Shown here piece after piece: positions 23,509 through 32,206 of a stretch of 64,000 bases of DNA. The stretch lies in assembly GCF_014596915.1 (NCBI RefSeq), contig NZ_JACVWU010000018.1, positions 62,001 through 126,000 on the forward strand, in the 5' to 3' direction. Position 1 is the stretch's first letter; each line of letters starts with the position of its first letter. Under the pieces are notes generated by a model. That model saw only the letters and a list, made by a program, of their open reading frames with translations. It searched no databases and was not told the DNA's origin. The translations under genes and the position numbers were made by a program. This DNA comes from Streptomyces sp. TRM68416 (GTDB lineage Bacteria > Actinomycetota > Actinomycetes > Streptomycetales > Streptomycetaceae).

Positions 23509-24846
23509 GTGAGTGCCGTGGAAGCCTGGCTCGGCCTGCTGGCCGTCCTCGTCCTGACGGCCGGCACCGGCTACTTCGTCGCCCAGGAATTCGCCTACGT
23601 CTCCGCCGACCGGCTCGCCCTCGCGCGTGAGGCCGAAGCCGGGGACCGGAAGGCCGCTCGCGCCCTGAAGGTGCTGGAGCGGCTGTCGTTCATGCTGTCC
23701 GGCGCCCAGCTCGGCATCACCGTGACCGGTCTGGTCGTCGGCTTCATCGCCGAGCCGTCCGTGTCCGCGCTGCTCGAACCCGCGCTGTCCGGCCTGGGCA
23801 TCCCCGACGCCGCCGTCAGCACCATCTCCGTCGTGCTCGCCTTCGTCGGCGCGACCGTCGTCCAGATGGTGCTGGGCGAGCTGGCCCCGAAGAACCTCGC
23901 CATCGCCGTGCCCGAGCGGCTGGCCAAGACCCTGGCCGGATCCACCCTCGCGTACCTGAAGGTCGTCGGCCCCGTCGTGCACGTCTTCGACGCCACGGCG
24001 AACAGGCTGCTGCGCAAGGTGGGCATCGAGCCCGTCGAGGAACTGCACCACGGAGCCACGCTGGAGGAGCTCGGTCACCTCATCGGCGAGTCCCACGAGC
24101 AGGGCCAGCTGCCCAGGGACACCGCCGAACTGCTCGACCACGCCCTGGAGTTCTCCGACCGGACGCTGGACGAGGTGATGGTGCCGCGCGTGGACGCCGT
24201 CTTCGTCCGCAAGGACGCCACCGCCGCGGAGGCGATCGACCTCATCGGCAGGCACGGCCACTCCAACTACCCGGTCCTCGGCGACCACCCCGACGACATG
24301 ACCGGCGTCCTCGGGGTCCGGGAGCTGATGCGGCTGCCCGCCGACCGGATGACCGTGACGACCGCGGGCGCGCTGGCCCGGCGCCCGCTGCTGCTGCCGG
24401 ACACCCTGCCGCTGCCGGACGCGGTCGAGCAGATGCGTTCGTCCGGCGACGAGTTCGCCGTGGTCCTGGACGAGCACGGGGGCGTGGCCGGAATCGTCAC
24501 CTACGAGGACATCGCCGAGGAACTGGTCGGCGACATCGCCGACGAGTCCGACACCGTGACCGAGGTCGCGGTCCCGGACGGGCAGGGCTGGCTGGTGGAC
24601 GCCGGCCGTCGCCTGGACGAAGTGGCCGAAGCCACCGGCATCGAGCTGCCCGAGGAGGAGGACTACGACACCGTGGCGGGCCTGATCGTCGACCGGCTCG
24701 GCCGCTTCCCGACCGTCGGGGACCGGCTCACGGTCACGTTGTCCGACGGCGCCGACGTGGCGATCGACGTCCGGACCCTTGACCGGCATGTGCCGGAGCG
24801 CGTCCGCCTGGAGCGGCTGGTCGACATGGCGGAGGAGCAGGCATGA
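23509..24846 (+). CDS. CNNM/HlyC/CorC-type transporter, long form 2
   Basis: A 445-residue protein of the same three-domain layout as the 20766 gene: CNNM region with A-Q-E-F-A-Y-V-S-A-D-R and L-S-G-A-Q-L-G-I-T-V-T-G-L, CBS pair (E-V-M-V-P-R-V-D; V-V-L-D-E-H-G-G-V-A-G-I-V-T-Y-E-D) and CorC_HlyC end (Y-D-T-V-A-G-L-I-V-D-R-L). GTG 23509 is preferred on spacing; an upstream GTG at 23491 is in frame. It overlaps the next gene by ATGA, repeating the long-short arrangement of the first pair. Confidence 0.9.
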   Translation: MSAVEAWLGLLAVLVLTAGTGYFVAQEFAYVSADRLALAREAEAGDRKAARALKVLERLSFMLSGAQLGITVTGLVVGFIAEPSVSALLEPALSGLGIPDAAVSTISVVLAFVGATVVQMVLGELAPKNLAIAVPERLAKTLAGSTLAYLKVVGPVVHVFDATANRLLRKVGIEPVEELHHGATLEELGHLIGESHEQGQLPRDTAELLDHALEFSDRTLDEVMVPRVDAVFVRKDATAAEAIDLIGRHGHSNYPVLGDHPDDMTGVLGVRELMRLPADRMTVTTAGALARRPLLLPDTLPLPDAVEQMRSSGDEFAVVLDEHGGVAGIVTYEDIAEELVGDIADESDTVTEVAVPDGQGWLVDAGRRLDEVAEATGIELPEEEDYDTVAGLIVDRLGRFPTVGDRLTVTLSDGADVAIDVRTLDRHVPERVRLERLVDMAEEQA

Positions 24847-25862
24847 GTTTCCCGATGGCACTCTTCGTCACCGTCCTGCTGCTGATCGGCAGTGGCTTCT
24901 TCGTCGCCGCCGAGTTCGCGCTGGTCGCCGCCAAGCGGCACCGCATGGAGAAGGCCGCGGCCGAAGGCCGGCGCGGCGCCGGGGCCGCACTGGCCGGCAT
25001 GCGCGAGCTGTCGCTGATGCTGGCCGGCGCCCAGCTCGGCATCACCGTGTGCACGCTGGGCCTGGGCTCGGTGTCCAAGCCCGCGATCTCCCACGAACTC
25101 GATCCTCTGCTGCACAGGCTGGGGCTGCCCAGCGCGCTCAGCTACGGCATCGCGTTCGCCGTCGCCATGATCGTGGTCGTGTTCCTGCACATGGTGGTCG
25201 GCGAGATGGCCCCCAAGTCGTGGGCCATCGCCCACCCCGAGCGCTCCGCCATGCTGCTCTCCCCGCCCTTCCGGGGCGTGGTGAAGCTGGTACGTCCGCT
25301 GATCTGGGTCCTCAACAAGGTGAGCAACGGCCTGGTACGGCTGTGCCGGGTCACCCCGCGCGACGAGCTGGCCTCGGTCCACAACCGTGAGCAACTCACG
25401 CACCTGGTCGAGGAGTCCGAGCGGCTCGGCCTGATCAGCAAGGACGACTCCGAGCTGATCACCAACTCGCTCACCGCGCCCCAGACGCCGGTGGGAGAGC
25501 TGCAGATCCCGGCCGCCGAGATCACCTCGATCCAGTCCGAGGCCGACCTCGACACCATCCTCGCCACCACGGCCGAGCACGACCGAAGCCGCCTCCTGGT
25601 CCGCGACGGGCCGCTGGTCGTCGGCTCCCTCCACGTGCGCGACGCGCTGATCGCCCGCGGTCGCGGGCGCGCCGTCACCGCACGGGAACTAGCCCGCCCG
25701 GTACCGGAGCTGGCCATGAACGACACCGTGAGCCACGCCATCGAGCAACTGCGTCGGCGCCGCGCCTCCCTCGCCGTCGTGCGCGACGCCGGCGGGCAGC
25801 TCACCGGCATGGTCACACTGGACGACCTGCTGGCCCGCCTGCTGCACCGGCAGGAGGCGTAA
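24843..25862 (+). CDS. CNNM-type transporter, short form 2
   Basis: A 339-residue protein with the CNNM membrane domain (V-A-A-E-F-A-L-V-A-A-K-R, L-A-G-A-Q-L-G-I-T-V-C-T-L, G-E-M-A-P-K-S-W) and a CBS pair ending G-M-V-T-L-D-D-L-L-A-R-L. It has no CorC_HlyC domain. It is coupled to the long form 2 gene by a 4-bp ATGA overlap. A strong terminator follows its stop codon. Confidence 0.9.
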   Translation: MSFPMALFVTVLLLIGSGFFVAAEFALVAAKRHRMEKAAAEGRRGAGAALAGMRELSLMLAGAQLGITVCTLGLGSVSKPAISHELDPLLHRLGLPSALSYGIAFAVAMIVVVFLHMVVGEMAPKSWAIAHPERSAMLLSPPFRGVVKLVRPLIWVLNKVSNGLVRLCRVTPRDELASVHNREQLTHLVEESERLGLISKDDSELITNSLTAPQTPVGELQIPAAEITSIQSEADLDTILATTAEHDRSRLLVRDGPLVVGSLHVRDALIARGRGRAVTARELARPVPELAMNDTVSHAIEQLRRRRASLAVVRDAGGQLTGMVTLDDLLARLLHRQEA

Positions 25863-25867
25863 GGCCC

Positions 25868-25915
25868 CTTGTCCGCCCCCCTGTCCGGCAGCCGCCGGAG
25901 GGGGGCGGACAAGGA
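25868..25915 (+). terminator. terminator of the CNNM cluster
   Basis: CCTTGTCCGCCCCCC (25868-25882) pairs perfectly with 25901-25915, with a smaller CCGG stem-loop at the top. It begins 5 bp after the last CNNM stop. Confidence 0.88.
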
Positions 25916-26049
25916 ACCCCGTCGATGGTCAACGGCCGTCCCACAACCGGAGTTCACGCGGCAGCCACCGATCAGAGGTGCGCCCTCGTTAAGATCCACT
26001 TCTGGCAGGACGCCGTACGACATGCCGGTGAGGGAGCGGGGCACACCCG

Positions 26050-26979
26050 ATGACGCACGACGGGACCACCCGCTTAGCCACCGCCCGCCGGAGCACGGCC
26101 CATCACTGCCGGGCCGTGACCGAGAGCCGCTGGTTCGCCGTCGGTGTCTTCGCGCTCATCCTCGCCAACGCGGTCGTCCTCGGAGTGGAGACGTACGACG
26201 GCGTCGTCCACCGGTGGCACGACGAGCTGAAACTGATCGAGTACGGCTTCCTGGCCGCCTTCACGGTCGAGATACTTCTGCGCGTCGGCGCCCACGCCGA
26301 CCGGCCGAAGGACTTCCTCCGCGACCCGTGGAACCTGTTCGACCTCGCCGTCGTCCTGTCCGCCTTCCTGCCCGTCGTCCGTGAGAACGCCACCGTCCTG
26401 CGGCTGTTGCGGCTGGCCCGCGTCCTGCGCGCGGCCCGCTTCCTGCCCCAACTGCGCATCGTGCTCGCCGCGGTGGCCCGCAGCCTGCCCGGCACGGTGA
26501 GCTTCCTGCTGGTCGGCGCACTGCTGCTGTACGTGTACGCCATGGTCGGCTGGGTCTTCTTCGCCGACAACGCCCCCGAGCACTACGGCTCCATCGGGCG
26601 CGCCGTCCTCACCCTCTTCCTCCTGATGACCCTGGACGGGCTGGGCGACGCGGTCCGCGACGGCTTGGAGATCTCCCGCTGGAGCATCGCCTACTACGCC
26701 TCGTACGTCCTGCTGGCTTCCTTCGTCCTCGTCAACGTCCTCATAGGGGTGGTCATCACCTCCCTCGACGAAGCCCGCGAGCTGGAGCGGGAGAACACGC
26801 CCGACCCGGCGACCGCCACGGACGCCCATGAGCAGGAGCTGCGCGCCCGTATTACGGAGGCACGCCTGGCCCTGGACAGGCTGGAGGAGAGTCTGAGCCC
26901 GGAACGCCTCCCCACGCCCCGCGCGAACACGGCGGAGAGAAGTGCCCCATCTCCCCTCGGGAGAGGCACACTTGACTGA
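26050..26979 (+). CDS. voltage-gated cation channel, single six-span domain
   Basis: A 309-residue channel of the NaChBac-like class. S4 carries five arginines at every third position (R118, R121, R124, R127, R130 in L-R-L-L-R-L-A-R-V-L-R-A-A-R). The pore loop is R-A-V-L-T-L-F-L-L-M-T-L-D-G-L-G-D, with filter T-L-D-G-L-G-D (194-200) where NaChBac has T-L-E-S-W-A-S. S6 is F-V-L-V-N-V-L-I-G-V-V-I, followed by a charged coiled tail. Codon 9 is TTA (26074-26076), the leucine codon that in Streptomyces needs the bldA tRNA. ATG 26050 has only a distant GGAG. A later GTG (26116) would exclude the TTA but lacks a ribosome site. Confidence 0.9.
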   Translation: MTHDGTTRLATARRSTAHHCRAVTESRWFAVGVFALILANAVVLGVETYDGVVHRWHDELKLIEYGFLAAFTVEILLRVGAHADRPKDFLRDPWNLFDLAVVLSAFLPVVRENATVLRLLRLARVLRAARFLPQLRIVLAAVARSLPGTVSFLLVGALLLYVYAMVGWVFFADNAPEHYGSIGRAVLTLFLLMTLDGLGDAVRDGLEISRWSIAYYASYVLLASFVLVNVLIGVVITSLDEARELERENTPDPATATDAHEQELRARITEARLALDRLEESLSPERLPTPRANTAERSAPSPLGRGTLD

Positions 26980-27003
26980 AGAGGCTCGCAAAAGGGGGCT
27001 GGC

Positions 27004-27267
27004 ATGGAGATCTCGGGCATCATCAGCGCCGTCGTGATCGGCATCGTCATCGGCGTCCTGGGCCGTCTCGTCGTACCGGGCCGCCAGCGCATCGGCGTGC
27101 TGTGGACGATCCTGGTCGGCATCGCGGCCGCGCTCGTCGGCACGGGCATCGCCGCCGGGTTCGACGTCGCCGAGACCAAGGGCATCGACTGGATCGAGCT
27201 GGCCATCCAGATCGGCCTGGCGGCCCTGGGCGTGGCGGGGCTGGACCGGTTCAAGGCCCGCCGCTGA
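27004..27267 (+). CDS. GlsB/YeaQ/YmgE-type small membrane protein, second copy
   Basis: An 87-residue protein with three hydrophobic segments: I-I-S-A-V-V-I-G-I-V-I-G-V-L-G-R-L-V-V-P-G, L-W-T-I-L-V-G-I-A-A-A-L-V-G-T, and I-G-L-A-A-L-G-V-A-G-L. The G-R-L-V-V-P-G-R turn fits the transglycosylase-associated family, as in the gene at 13774-14040. ATG 27004 follows GGGGGCT. It starts 24 bp after the channel gene, so the two may form an operon. Confidence 0.85.
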   Translation: MEISGIISAVVIGIVIGVLGRLVVPGRQRIGVLWTILVGIAAALVGTGIAAGFDVAETKGIDWIELAIQIGLAALGVAGLDRFKARR

Positions 27268-27585
27268 CCCGGGCTATGACCGCCACATCGTCCCGGAACG
27301 ATGGACAGATCCGCGTCGATCCGCCGAGAACCAGAGTCGCCGCAGGCCAACCCGTGATCGGCGAACAAGGCGTCGCCGGATGCAGGGGTATGACCGCGGC
27401 CGGTATCAAAGCTCGTCAGGGTCTGCGCCCGTCGCCCTGCAGGACCTGAGCTTGCGCCTTTCCTGTTTGGCGATGTGTCCCAAATGTCGTCCGTAAATGC
27501 AACCGAAACTGCAACCACGGAAGTGGAGCGGCGTGAGTGTGTCCGGCTTCTGCTCGCGGTTCCTGGTCAGCGGGGAGCCGCCTCC
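27268..27585. other. gap holding the left copy of the 78-bp repeat
   Basis: No gene is supported. The last third is the left copy of the direct repeat that flanks the SNF2/SWIM island. Upstream of it the sequence looks like decayed coding DNA that I could not identify. Confidence 0.5.
27442..27520 (+). repeat. left copy of the imperfect 78-bp direct repeat
   Basis: Begins GGACCTGAGCTTGCGCCTT and ends with AAATGCAACCGAAACTGC plus ACCACGG. It aligns over its whole length, with scattered mismatches and small gaps, to 32167-32242. It lies in the gene-free region on the left of the SNF2/SWIM pair. Confidence 0.8.
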
Positions 27586-28821
27586 TTACTCCCTGTTCTG
27601 CGACCAGGCCGCAGTGAGCGCGGTGACCGGGTCACTGTCTGCCGGTGCCGCGGGCCACCATTCGCCGTCGTCGTCCTGGAGGTAGGGGTACCAGCGGGCG
27701 TCGGGACCCAGACGCAGTTGGACGCCGTGGTCGGTGAGGGTGAGGCGGTTGCGCCAGGCTCTGAGGTGTGTGGAGGAGTCGGTCATCTCGGAGAGGGCCG
27801 TGTCCAGGGCTGTGCGGGTGGCCTTCATCACCGTCGGGTCAGGGGTGTAGGGCTGTTCGGCGACGGTGATGCCCGTGGGGCCGCCGTGGCGCCAGGCGCG
27901 GGTAAGGCGTGCGAAAGCAGAGGGGTTGGTGCCGGTGTTCTGGATCAGGTGGTGGAACCACTCGGGTCCGGGATTGCCTGCGGCGATGCGGACGGCGTCC
28001 TGGTGCTGGGTCAGGTGCAGGTCGGAGGTGTCGCCCGCGAGGAGCCGGGCGGCGCGCGTGGCGGCGTCGGCCATGAGGCGTTCCAGGTCCGCGGCGGCGA
28101 GGCCGCTGGTGGGTGGCGGGGCTACGGGCAGTGCTGTGGTGTGGGCGGCGGGTTCCGGGAGTTCGGGCAGTTGGGTGGGCTCTTCGGCCCAGTGGGCGTA
28201 CGCGGCAGCGGCCGGGATGCCGGCCGGTGCCGGTGGGGCGTCGGTGTCCTGCGCTGCCGTACGGAGCGCGCGCAGCTGGGCGAAGACCTCCTCGCGACCG
28301 CGGCCGCGCAGTGCGAAGAGCACGAATGGATCGGTGTCGATGGTGGCGGCGATGGCGTAGCAGAGCGCGGCGGCGTGCTTGCAGGGGTGTCCCCAGTCGG
28401 GGCAGGAGCACTCCGGATCGAGCTCGGTGGGCAGCGGGAGCAGTGGGACGCCTGCGTGCCGGGCGTCGTCCACGAGCTCGGCGGGCATCTCGTCGTCGAG
28501 AAGCGCTGCGAGATGTCCGGCGCGGGCCGCGATCGTGTCGAGCAGGGTGTCCCACTGAGGGTCGGTGAGGACGGGCAGGTGCACTGAGGAGCGGTACGGG
28601 CGCGGGCGGCTGCCCTGGACAGCGGCGTTGACCCGGCCCGGAGCGACGGTGACCGGGCCGACCATGCCTTTGCGGGCGTAGGTCCGTCCGCGCGAGAGCC
28701 GTCCGGCGTCCAGGGTGGAGTCCTCCAGGGCGGCCACCCATGCCTGGCCCCACCAGGTCGCGGCGAAGGCTCGCTTGCCGCGGGCGGGCGCACGACGCGG
28801 GCCGGGGACGACGGGGCTCAT
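27586..28821 (-). CDS. SWIM zinc-finger protein
   Basis: A 411-residue protein. The SWIM motif is C-S-C-P-D-W-G-H-P-C-K-H (about residues 138-149), a CxCx(n)CxH zinc site used for DNA or protein binding. The N-terminal part (F-A-A-T-W-W-G-Q-A-W-V-A-A-L-E) and the Y-A-R-K-G-M-V segment are typical of bacterial SWIM proteins paired with SNF2 helicases. The C-terminal two thirds are helical and unassigned. ATG 28821 overlaps the SNF2 stop by 4 bp, so the two proteins probably act together. Confidence 0.92.
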   Translation of the reverse strand: MSPVVPGPRRAPARGKRAFAATWWGQAWVAALEDSTLDAGRLSRGRTYARKGMVGPVTVAPGRVNAAVQGSRPRPYRSSVHLPVLTDPQWDTLLDTIAARAGHLAALLDDEMPAELVDDARHAGVPLLPLPTELDPECSCPDWGHPCKHAAALCYAIAATIDTDPFVLFALRGRGREEVFAQLRALRTAAQDTDAPPAPAGIPAAAAYAHWAEEPTQLPELPEPAAHTTALPVAPPPTSGLAAADLERLMADAATRAARLLAGDTSDLHLTQHQDAVRIAAGNPGPEWFHHLIQNTGTNPSAFARLTRAWRHGGPTGITVAEQPYTPDPTVMKATRTALDTALSEMTDSSTHLRAWRNRLTLTDHGVQLRLGPDARWYPYLQDDDGEWWPAAPADSDPVTALTAAWSQNRE

Positions 28822-31745
28822 GGCTGCCTTCCCAGGGCGACGAGTTCGGCGAGGTCGGCGTCGGACAGTTCGGTCAGGGCCGCCTCGCCGGAGCCGACGA
28901 CGGCGTCGGCGAGGGCGCGCTTGGCTTCGAGCAGCTTCGCCACCTTGTCCTCCACGGTTCCCTCCGCGAGGAGCTTGTGCACCTGGACGGGTTTGTCCTG
29001 GCCGATGCGGTAGGCGCGGTCAGTGGCCTGGTCCTCGACGGCCGGGTTCCACCAGCGGTCGTAGTGCACGACGTGGCTGGCGCGGGTGAGGTTGAGTCCG
29101 GTGCCCGCCGCCTTCAACGACAGCAGGAACACCGGCACTTCACCGCGCTGGAAGCGGTCCACCATCTCCTCGCGCCGCGCGACGGGGGTGGCACCGTGCA
29201 GGAAGAGAGTGGGGACGCCGCGCTCGGCGAGATGCTTCTCCAGCAGAGCCGCCATCTGTTTGTACTGCGTGAAGATCAGCACGGATTCGCCTTCGGCGGT
29301 GATGGTGTCGAGAAGTTCGTCGAGCAGGTCCAGCTTGCCGGAGCGGCCCCGCAGGGGGGCGGACTGGCGCAGGCCGTGCTCTTTCAAATACTGGGCGGGG
29401 TGGTTGCAGATCTGCTTCAGCGCGGTGAGCAGCTTGAGTACCAGACCGCGTCGGGCGATGCCCTCCGACTCCGCGATCTTCGCCATGGTCTCGCGGACCA
29501 CCGCCTCGTACAGGCTCGTCTGCTCAGCCGTCAGCGGGACGACGTGGTCGGTCTCGGTCTTGGGCGGCAGTTCGGGTGCGATGCCGGGGTCGGACTTCTT
29601 TCGGCGCAGCAGGAAGGGACGTACGAGACGGGACAGGCGCTCGGCTGCCTCGGGATCCTCACCCGCCTCGATGGCGCGGGCATGCCGGTCACGGAAGGCG
29701 GTGAGTGAGCCGAGAAGCCCGGGGGTGGTCCAGTCGAGCAGTGCCCACAGCTCGGAGAGGTTGTTCTCCACGGGGGTGCCGGTGAGAGCGACGCGGGCGC
29801 GGGCGGGCAGGGCACGCAGTTCGCGGGCGGTGACGGCGTAGGGGTTCTTGACGTGCTGGGCCTCGTCGGCGGCCACCAGCGACCAGGCTGTCTCGGCAAG
29901 CACTTCGCGGTCGCGTCGCAGTACCCCGTAGGTGACCAGGACGATCTCGTCGCCGGCCAGGTCCCCCAGGTGGCGGTCGCCGCCGTGGTAGCGGCGTACG
30001 GGGGTGAGCGGTGCGAATCTGGCGGCCTCGCGCTGCCAGTTGCCGAGCAGGGAGGCCGGGCAGACGACCAGGGTGGGGCCCGCGGTGGTGGGGTCGCTCT
30101 GGCGGTGCAGGTGCAGAGCGAGCAAGGTGATGGTCTTGCCCAGGCCCATGTCGTCCGCGAGACAGCCGCCGAGGCCGAGTGCGCACATCTCGGCCAGCCA
30201 GGTCAGGCCCCGCCTCTGGTACTCGCGCAGCGTGGCCTTGAGGGCGGCGGGCTGGGGCACGGGGGTGCGGGACTCGGGATCGCGGATACGAGCGACCAGG
30301 TCGCCGAACGCACCGACCGCCGTACAGGGGACCCGGTCACCGTCCCTCCCCCAGCCTCCGGCCGGGGGGACCCCCATCTCGCTTCGCTCGGCCTCGCCGG
30401 TCAGCGCGGCGCTCAACGCCTCCATGGGGGTGAGCGGTTCCATCCGGCGGCGCCTGGCGCGGGCCACCAGCTTCGGGTCGGCGACCACCCACTGATCGCG
30501 AAGCCGGACGAGGGGACGGCGTGACTCGGCGAGAGCGTCCATCTCGGCCTCGGTGAGCGGCTCGCCGCCGAGGGACACCTGCCAGCGGAAGTCGAGGAGG
30601 GTCTCGGTGTCCAGCAGGCCGCCCGCGGTGGAACCGGGGGCGGTGCGCTGCCCGATCTCCGCGGTCGCGGTGAGCGCCTTGACCAAGTCACGCGGCCAGT
30701 GCACGTCGACGCCGGCCGCGCGCAGCGCGTCCGTGGCGTCCCCGAGGAGATCGAAGGCTTCGTCGTCGGTCAACCGGAGTTGATCGGGAGCGGCATCGTC
30801 CAGCAGCCTCCGCAGCGGGGGCCAGGCGCGGGCGCCGCGGCGCAGGGCGAGCAGCGTTTCGGTCTCGGCACGTGGGCCGAGCACCCGCTCCACTTCGGCC
30901 GGCTCGCTCCACAGCCGCGCCGCCTCGATGACGAGTGCCGGGTCCGCCGCGGTGTGCAGTTGCAGGACGGCCCGGAACCGCCGTCGACGTCCTTCGGGTA
31001 CGTCGACGCGCAGGGAGACACTGACCTCGGCGGTGAGCGCCGCCTCGGTCTCCTCGGCCCATTCACGCAGGGTGGGCACGGCGCGGGCCTCGCGCCAGGC
31101 GTACGGCAGCGCTCCCATGGCGAGCGGCGCGGCCGGCGTACGGACCAGATCATCGGCGACCGCGTCGCAGAACTGGCGTACCAGCGCAGCCGGTTCGGCG
31201 ATCCGTACCGGAGCCGGGCCAGGCTCGGGCAGGCAGTGGGCGTGTGGCGGGAAGGCGGCGGCCAGGGCGTCCAGCGTCTGGCGCTGGGCGGCGGTCAAGG
31301 GACCCACCTGCCAGGTGTCGTAACCGGCGGGGGTGAGTGCCGGGTGGAAGCGGCCGTCGGCGAGCAGCCGCAGCGCGAAGCGAGTGGCGGCCTGCCAGGC
31401 GGCGCCGGAGGGATGCGTCGGTTCCGCATCGGCCAGGGCGGAGACTGCGACGGCGACAGGCAGCGCGTAACCCTCGACCCTGCGCCGCCTGACCGAGCGG
31501 CCGTGCGGCAGGACCAGCTCCACCGCCTCGGTCTCAAGGCCGGCGGGCGCCATGCCGTCTCCGGCCGCTGCCCCGGTCGGCTTCCACAGCAGCAGCCGCC
31601 CGAGGCGCGCGGGCTCACCGGGCAGGAACACCGCCGCCCAGTCGGAGCCGAGCAGCTCCCTCACGAAGGCGGATGTTTCCTGCCGGGCCAGCGGCGGTGC
31701 GCTCCTCGCGCCCGTACTCGGCTCTCGTACAAGGACTCGTGCCAC
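28818..31745 (-). CDS. SNF2-family DNA helicase/translocase
   Basis: A 975-residue SNF2/Rad54-like ATPase. An N-terminal region of about 500 residues, including an SNF2-associated helicase domain, precedes the motor. Walker A reads C-L-A-D-D-M-G-L-G-K-T, motif II D-E-A-Q-H, motif III A-L-T-G-T-P-V-E-N-N-L, motif V A-A-G-T-G-L-N-L-T and motif VI D-R-A-Y-R-I-G-Q. It probably moves along DNA to remodel protein-DNA complexes together with the SWIM partner. A Streptomyces interspersed palindrome (30345-30377) lies in frame within the gene, before the motor. Confidence 0.93.
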   Translation of the reverse strand: MARVLVREPSTGARSAPPLARQETSAFVRELLGSDWAAVFLPGEPARLGRLLLWKPTGAAAGDGMAPAGLETEAVELVLPHGRSVRRRRVEGYALPVAVAVSALADAEPTHPSGAAWQAATRFALRLLADGRFHPALTPAGYDTWQVGPLTAAQRQTLDALAAAFPPHAHCLPEPGPAPVRIAEPAALVRQFCDAVADDLVRTPAAPLAMGALPYAWREARAVPTLREWAEETEAALTAEVSVSLRVDVPEGRRRRFRAVLQLHTAADPALVIEAARLWSEPAEVERVLGPRAETETLLALRRGARAWPPLRRLLDDAAPDQLRLTDDEAFDLLGDATDALRAAGVDVHWPRDLVKALTATAEIGQRTAPGSTAGGLLDTETLLDFRWQVSLGGEPLTEAEMDALAESRRPLVRLRDQWVVADPKLVARARRRRMEPLTPMEALSAALTGEAERSEMGVPPAGGWGRDGDRVPCTAVGAFGDLVARIRDPESRTPVPQPAALKATLREYQRRGLTWLAEMCALGLGGCLADDMGLGKTITLLALHLHRQSDPTTAGPTLVVCPASLLGNWQREAARFAPLTPVRRYHGGDRHLGDLAGDEIVLVTYGVLRRDREVLAETAWSLVAADEAQHVKNPYAVTARELRALPARARVALTGTPVENNLSELWALLDWTTPGLLGSLTAFRDRHARAIEAGEDPEAAERLSRLVRPFLLRRKKSDPGIAPELPPKTETDHVVPLTAEQTSLYEAVVRETMAKIAESEGIARRGLVLKLLTALKQICNHPAQYLKEHGLRQSAPLRGRSGKLDLLDELLDTITAEGESVLIFTQYKQMAALLEKHLAERGVPTLFLHGATPVARREEMVDRFQRGEVPVFLLSLKAAGTGLNLTRASHVVHYDRWWNPAVEDQATDRAYRIGQDKPVQVHKLLAEGTVEDKVAKLLEAKRALADAVVGSGEAALTELSDADLAELVALGRQP
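30345..30377 (-). repeat. Streptomyces interspersed palindrome, copy inside the SNF2 gene
   Basis: Minus-strand ATGGGGGTCCCCCC (30377-30364), a short GC-rich spacer and TGGGGGAGG (30353-30345). It encodes E-M-G-V-P-P-A-G-G-W-G-R in the SNF2 protein. Copies also occur at 57013-57048 and 61229-61270. Confidence 0.75.
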
Positions 31746-31927
31746 TCTCTTCCGCCCTGTCGCTCGCCGGACCCTCCCCTGGGCCGCTCACTACCGAACC
31801 CCACCAGGCAACGTCACCCGCTGGCAACCGCGAGCCTCGGCTTGACTGCCGGCGACGGCGCCACGGCGGATACGCCGCTGCTGAACACACCGGTCCTCAC
31901 CGTACGGTGCAGCGCTACGGTCAGGCC

Positions 31928-32206
31928 ATGAGCACCTGGGGCCCAGCCGCGCTGGAGGCGTTGATCGAAGAGGCCACCGTCGACGCCTACGGTGAGGACG
32001 AGCAGCTCACCGACTTCTTCACGATGATCGAGGAAAGTCTTGCCGTGCCGTTCACCATGACTGTTCTCGGCGTCGAGGTGAGCGTGGTCGGTGTCGACCT
32101 GACCGAGGACGGGGGCGTGGCCGCACGCTGCGCCCGGGGCACGGTCCGACAGGACATCGGCATTCTGGACCTGAGCGTGCGCCTTCCTGCTCGAGGCGTC
32201 TCCTAA
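31928..32206 (+). CDS. small conserved acidic protein, apparently 3'-truncated
   Basis: A 92-residue protein: L-E-A-L-I-E-E-A-T-V-D-A-Y-G-E-D-E-Q-L, then F-F-T-M-I-E-E, V-P-F-T-M-T-V-L-G-V-E-V-S-V and a final I-G-I-L-D-L-S-V. The family is common in actinobacteria (sometimes called calcium-binding). From memory it normally continues past L-D-L to a conserved E-W-I-x-A-Y-R ending. Here the frame stops inside the right copy of the 78-bp repeat, so the C-terminus looks lost. ATG 31928; divergent from the SNF2 gene. Function unknown. Confidence 0.65.
   Translation: MSTWGPAALEALIEEATVDAYGEDEQLTDFFTMIEESLAVPFTMTVLGVEVSVVGVDLTEDGGVAARCARGTVRQDIGILDLSVRLPARGVS

Noticed and set aside
2644-26020. TACGACATGCC near 26015 as a further copy of the DUF5994 upstream element
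   Set aside because: Only the TACGACATGCC end matches, the GGTGGAAG part is missing, and the orientation is reversed relative to the gene. Likely chance.
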